A stretch of DNA of 14,512 bases from Candidatus Parcubacteria bacterium (GTDB taxonomy: Bacteria; Patescibacteriota; Minisyncoccia; UBA6257; 2-01-FULL-56-20): assembly GCA_027424065.1 (NCBI GenBank), contig DAIBYH010000011.1:1-14512 (forward strand). The letters run 5' to 3'. The notes below the pieces were generated by a model. The model ran no database searches, was not told the DNA's origin, and worked only from the letters and a program-made list of their open reading frames with translations. Below, in pieces: positions 12,829 through 14,512 of the stretch. The translations under genes and the position numbers were made by a program. How positions within the stretch are numbered: the stretch's first letter is position 1; every line of letters starts with the position of its first letter.

Positions 12829-12857
12829 ATGATACGGCGTTTTCGGCGTTTTTTCAA
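12829..12857 (-). promoter_or_regulatory. thrS promoter, predicted leaderless
   Basis: On the minus strand TTGAAA (12857-12852), a 17-bp spacer and TATCAT (12834-12829) lie 6 nt before the ATG at 12822. The geometry matches the dnaG, PBP and serS promoters. Confidence 0.75.
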
Positions 12858-12881
12858 ATGTTCACGCGCGAATGACGGGGC

Positions 12882-12910
12882 ATGACAGGAGAAGAGAAGA
12901 GGAGTATAGT
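12882..12910 (+). promoter_or_regulatory. serS promoter, predicted leaderless
   Basis: ATGACA (12882-12887), a 17-bp spacer and TATAGT (12905-12910) lie 6 nt before the ATG at 12917. The -35 is identical to that of the ABC operon. The purine-rich GAGAAGAGAAGAGGAG in the spacer looks like a ribosome binding site but lies upstream of the predicted transcript start. Confidence 0.75.
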
Positions 12911-12916
12911 GGAAAA

Positions 12917-14230
12917 ATGCTTGATATCAAATTCATCCGCGAACATGCGGGAGAAGTGCGGATCGCGATCACGAACAAGGGCATTAACCTGAATTTGGAC
13001 GAACTGCTGGCGGCCGACATGGAACGGTCCGCGGCGATGCGCGCTATCGAGGACCTGAACGAGGCGAAGAACCGGCTGAACGACGATATGAAGTCCGCAA
13101 AGACGCCGGATGAACGGAAGGCGATCATTGAGAAGGGGAAAGAGATAAAAGAGAAGCAGGGGGACCTTGAACCGAAGTTCCGCGCGGCGGACCTGAAGTT
13201 CCAGGAACTGATGGCGAAAGTTCCGACCATTCCGTCTCCTGATACGCCGCTCGGGAAGAGCGACGAGGATAACGTGGAGGTGTTCCATTGGGGCGAACCC
13301 CGGAAATTCGACTTTACGCCGAAGGATCATATCGAGCTCGGGACGTCGCTCGATATCCTGGACTTTGAAAAGGGCACGAAGGTCGGCGGATTCCGCGGTT
13401 ACTACGTGAAGAACGACGGCGTTCTGCTTGTGATGGGTATCATGATGTACGCCCTGAACAAGATGGTGGAGAAGGGGTACCGGCCCATGATCCCGCCGAC
13501 GCTCGTAAAAGGATTCGCGCTTTTCGGGAGCGGTTACTTCAAGGGTCTGGAGTATGATCCGGAGGTTGATGAGATCTATCAGATCGCGACGTCCGACAAG
13601 GAAGCGAGCGGCGAGGCAAGCCGGGATAAAAAGTTTCTGGTGGGCACCGCGGAGCCTTCGCTTCTCGCGTATTATTCCGACGAGGTTTTGAAGGAAGAGG
13701 ATCTTCCGATCAAGGTCTGCGGCTACAGCCAGTGCTATCGGAGCGAGATCGGGAGCTACGGGAAGGACGTGAAGGGCATGTACCGCGTCCATGAGTTCAT
13801 GAAAGTGGAGCAGGTGACCATTGCGCCCGCGGACATCGAGGCGATGAACAAGCTGCAGGATGAAATGACGGCCATTTCGGGCGAGATGCACGAAGAGCTG
13901 GGTCTGCCGTACCGGCGGCTCCAGATCTGCACCGGCGACATGAGCGCGGGCAAGTATCGCGCGTTCGATCTGGAGGCGTGGCTTCCGGGGATGAATCGCT
14001 GGGCGGAAACGGGGTCGGCGAGCAGCTTTGCCGACTGGCAGTCGCGGCGCCTGAATGTGAAATACATCGACAAGAACGGCGACCGGAAATATGCCTACCT
14101 TCTGAACAATACCGCACTGCCGAGTCCGCGCATTTTTATCGCCATTCTCGAAAACTACCAGACGGCCGACGGCAAGATCGCCGTTCCCGAGGTGCTTCAG
14201 AAATACGTCGGAAAGACCGTGATCGGATAG
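12917..14230 (+). CDS. serS: Serine-tRNA ligase (SerRS)
   Basis: A 437-residue class II synthetase that charges tRNA-Ser (and tRNA-Sec where present). The N-terminal tRNA-binding coiled coil spans about residues 27-103, with the typical start MLDIKFIREH. The core has the serine-binding TAEPSLLAYY (244-253), motif 2 CYRSEIGSYGKDVKGMYRVHEF (273-294), EAWLPG (353-358), SSFADWQSRR (369-378) and motif 3 LPSPRIFIAILENYQ with R405. The motif 2 loop and SASSFADWQSRR differ somewhat from the common SNC-FQARR form but keep the key residues. I chose ATG 12917, since the open frame upstream adds only non-conserved sequence and contains the promoter. Confidence 0.97.
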   Translation: MLDIKFIREHAGEVRIAITNKGINLNLDELLAADMERSAAMRAIEDLNEAKNRLNDDMKSAKTPDERKAIIEKGKEIKEKQGDLEPKFRAADLKFQELMAKVPTIPSPDTPLGKSDEDNVEVFHWGEPRKFDFTPKDHIELGTSLDILDFEKGTKVGGFRGYYVKNDGVLLVMGIMMYALNKMVEKGYRPMIPPTLVKGFALFGSGYFKGLEYDPEVDEIYQIATSDKEASGEASRDKKFLVGTAEPSLLAYYSDEVLKEEDLPIKVCGYSQCYRSEIGSYGKDVKGMYRVHEFMKVEQVTIAPADIEAMNKLQDEMTAISGEMHEELGLPYRRLQICTGDMSAGKYRAFDLEAWLPGMNRWAETGSASSFADWQSRRLNVKYIDKNGDRKYAYLLNNTALPSPRIFIAILENYQTADGKIAVPEVLQKYVGKTVIG

Positions 14231-14280
14231 CTCTGCTGCGGCGGAGGGATCGCGCACTGGAGTAGTTTTAAGATAGGTTC

Positions 14281-14286
14281 TATACT
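14281..14286 (+). promoter_or_regulatory. -10 box of the aminotransferase gene
   Basis: TATACT at 14281-14286 is followed after 6 nt by the ATG at 14293, the same leaderless spacing as four other genes here. The -35 region is poor (TGGAGT with a 17-bp spacer at 14258-14263). Confidence 0.5.
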
Positions 14287-14292
14287 GAAGGC

Positions 14293-14512
14293 ATGGGATC
14301 CTTCGATTATGCGCAGGGCACGGCCTTTTTCCGCGACGGATTCGTTCCGTTCGCGAGCGCGAACGTGAGCATTGCGAGCTCGCCGGTTCTCTACGGTCTG
14401 AGCATCTATACGGTGTTCAGTGTGAATTGGAACGATGCAGAAAAGAAACGATATGCGTTTCGGTTGAAAGACCACTATGATCGTCTGGTGAATTCTGCGC
14501 GTATCATGGATT
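14293..14512 (+). CDS. ilvE: Class IV (branched-chain-type) aminotransferase, 5' part
   Basis: The first 73 residues of a gene cut by the window edge. The N-terminus matches branched-chain aminotransferases: FFRDGFVPFASANVSIAS (12-29), LYGLSIYTVF (33-42) and FRLKDHYDRLVNSARIM (56-72). The PLP-binding Lys lies beyond the window, so activity cannot be judged. IlvE-type enzymes interconvert branched-chain amino acids and 2-oxoacids; other class IV members (D-amino acid aminotransferase, aminodeoxychorismate lyase) have similar folds but match these segments less well. The start is fixed by the -10 box 6 nt upstream and by conservation from residue 12. Confidence 0.85.
   Translation, partial: MGSFDYAQGTAFFRDGFVPFASANVSIASSPVLYGLSIYTVFSVNWNDAEKKRYAFRLKDHYDRLVNSARIMD

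Noticed and set aside
10966..12885. 639-codon plus-strand open frame across thrS
   Set aside because: It is a shadow of thrS in a GC-rich codon context. ThrRS motifs and a promoter fix the coding strand as minus, and the translation shows no family.
12889..12904. Purine-rich GAGAAGAGAAGAGGAG as a serS ribosome binding site
   Set aside because: It lies in the spacer between the -35 and -10 boxes, upstream of the predicted transcript start, and 12 or more nt from the ATG.
12854..14257. 467-codon minus-strand open frame across serS
   Set aside because: Antisense shadow. SerRS motifs on the plus strand are complete and there is no promoter or ribosome site for the minus frame.

Overview
The window looks like chromosomal DNA from a streamlined bacterium of the candidate phyla radiation (Patescibacteria), probably Parcubacteria-like, with moderately high GC. 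This placement is an inference. It rests on the character of the DnaG, SerRS and ThrRS sequences, a ThrRS without its TGS domain, a shortened YebC, very compact intergenic spaces and start codons sitting 6-7 nt behind -10 boxes. No rRNA or other definitive marker is present.

Layout: (1) 1-238 is an array of alternating GC-rich hairpins. (2) 239-1882 holds two cobalamin-salvage genes facing away from each other and overlapping at their 5' ends: cbiB (minus) and cbiZ (plus). (3) 1954-3654 is dnaG, the replication primase. (4) 3759-6122 is a three-gene plus-strand operon: ABC-2 type ATPase, its permease, and a membrane-anchored helical-repeat protein of unknown role. (5) 6123-6259 is a convergent intergenic region with two hairpin elements. 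(6) 6260-8434 (minus) is a class A penicillin-binding protein, preceded by a 68-residue, extremely acidic protein (8495-8701, minus). (7) yebC and ruvC (minus, overlapping) form an operon. (8) 10055-10834 (minus) is a secreted protein of unknown family. (9) thrS (minus) and serS (plus) diverge from a 94-bp spacer. (10) The window ends inside a class IV (branched-chain-type) aminotransferase gene.

Most genes are core functions: replication initiation, recombination, cell wall, tRNA charging and translation quality control. The accessory content is the B12 pair, the ABC operon, the acidic protein and the secreted protein. CbiZ converts adenosylcobinamide to adenosylcobyric acid, and CbiB re-attaches an aminopropanol-type arm, so together they form a salvage or remodelling step. 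That is unexpected in a CPR-type genome.

The strongest non-gene signal is transcriptional. For dnaG, the ABC ATPase, the PBP, thrS, serS and the aminotransferase, the -10 hexamer lies 6 or 7 nt upstream of the ATG, usually with a recognisable -35 16-17 bp further up. This predicts leaderless mRNAs. By contrast, cbiZ and the secreted-protein gene carry Shine-Dalgarno sequences. Terminators often abut or overlap the next gene's promoter, and two related intergenic elements bounded by GTCAT...ATGAC can fold into long hairpins, one of them a perfect four-way junction. No stretch longer than 300 bases lacks a gene.
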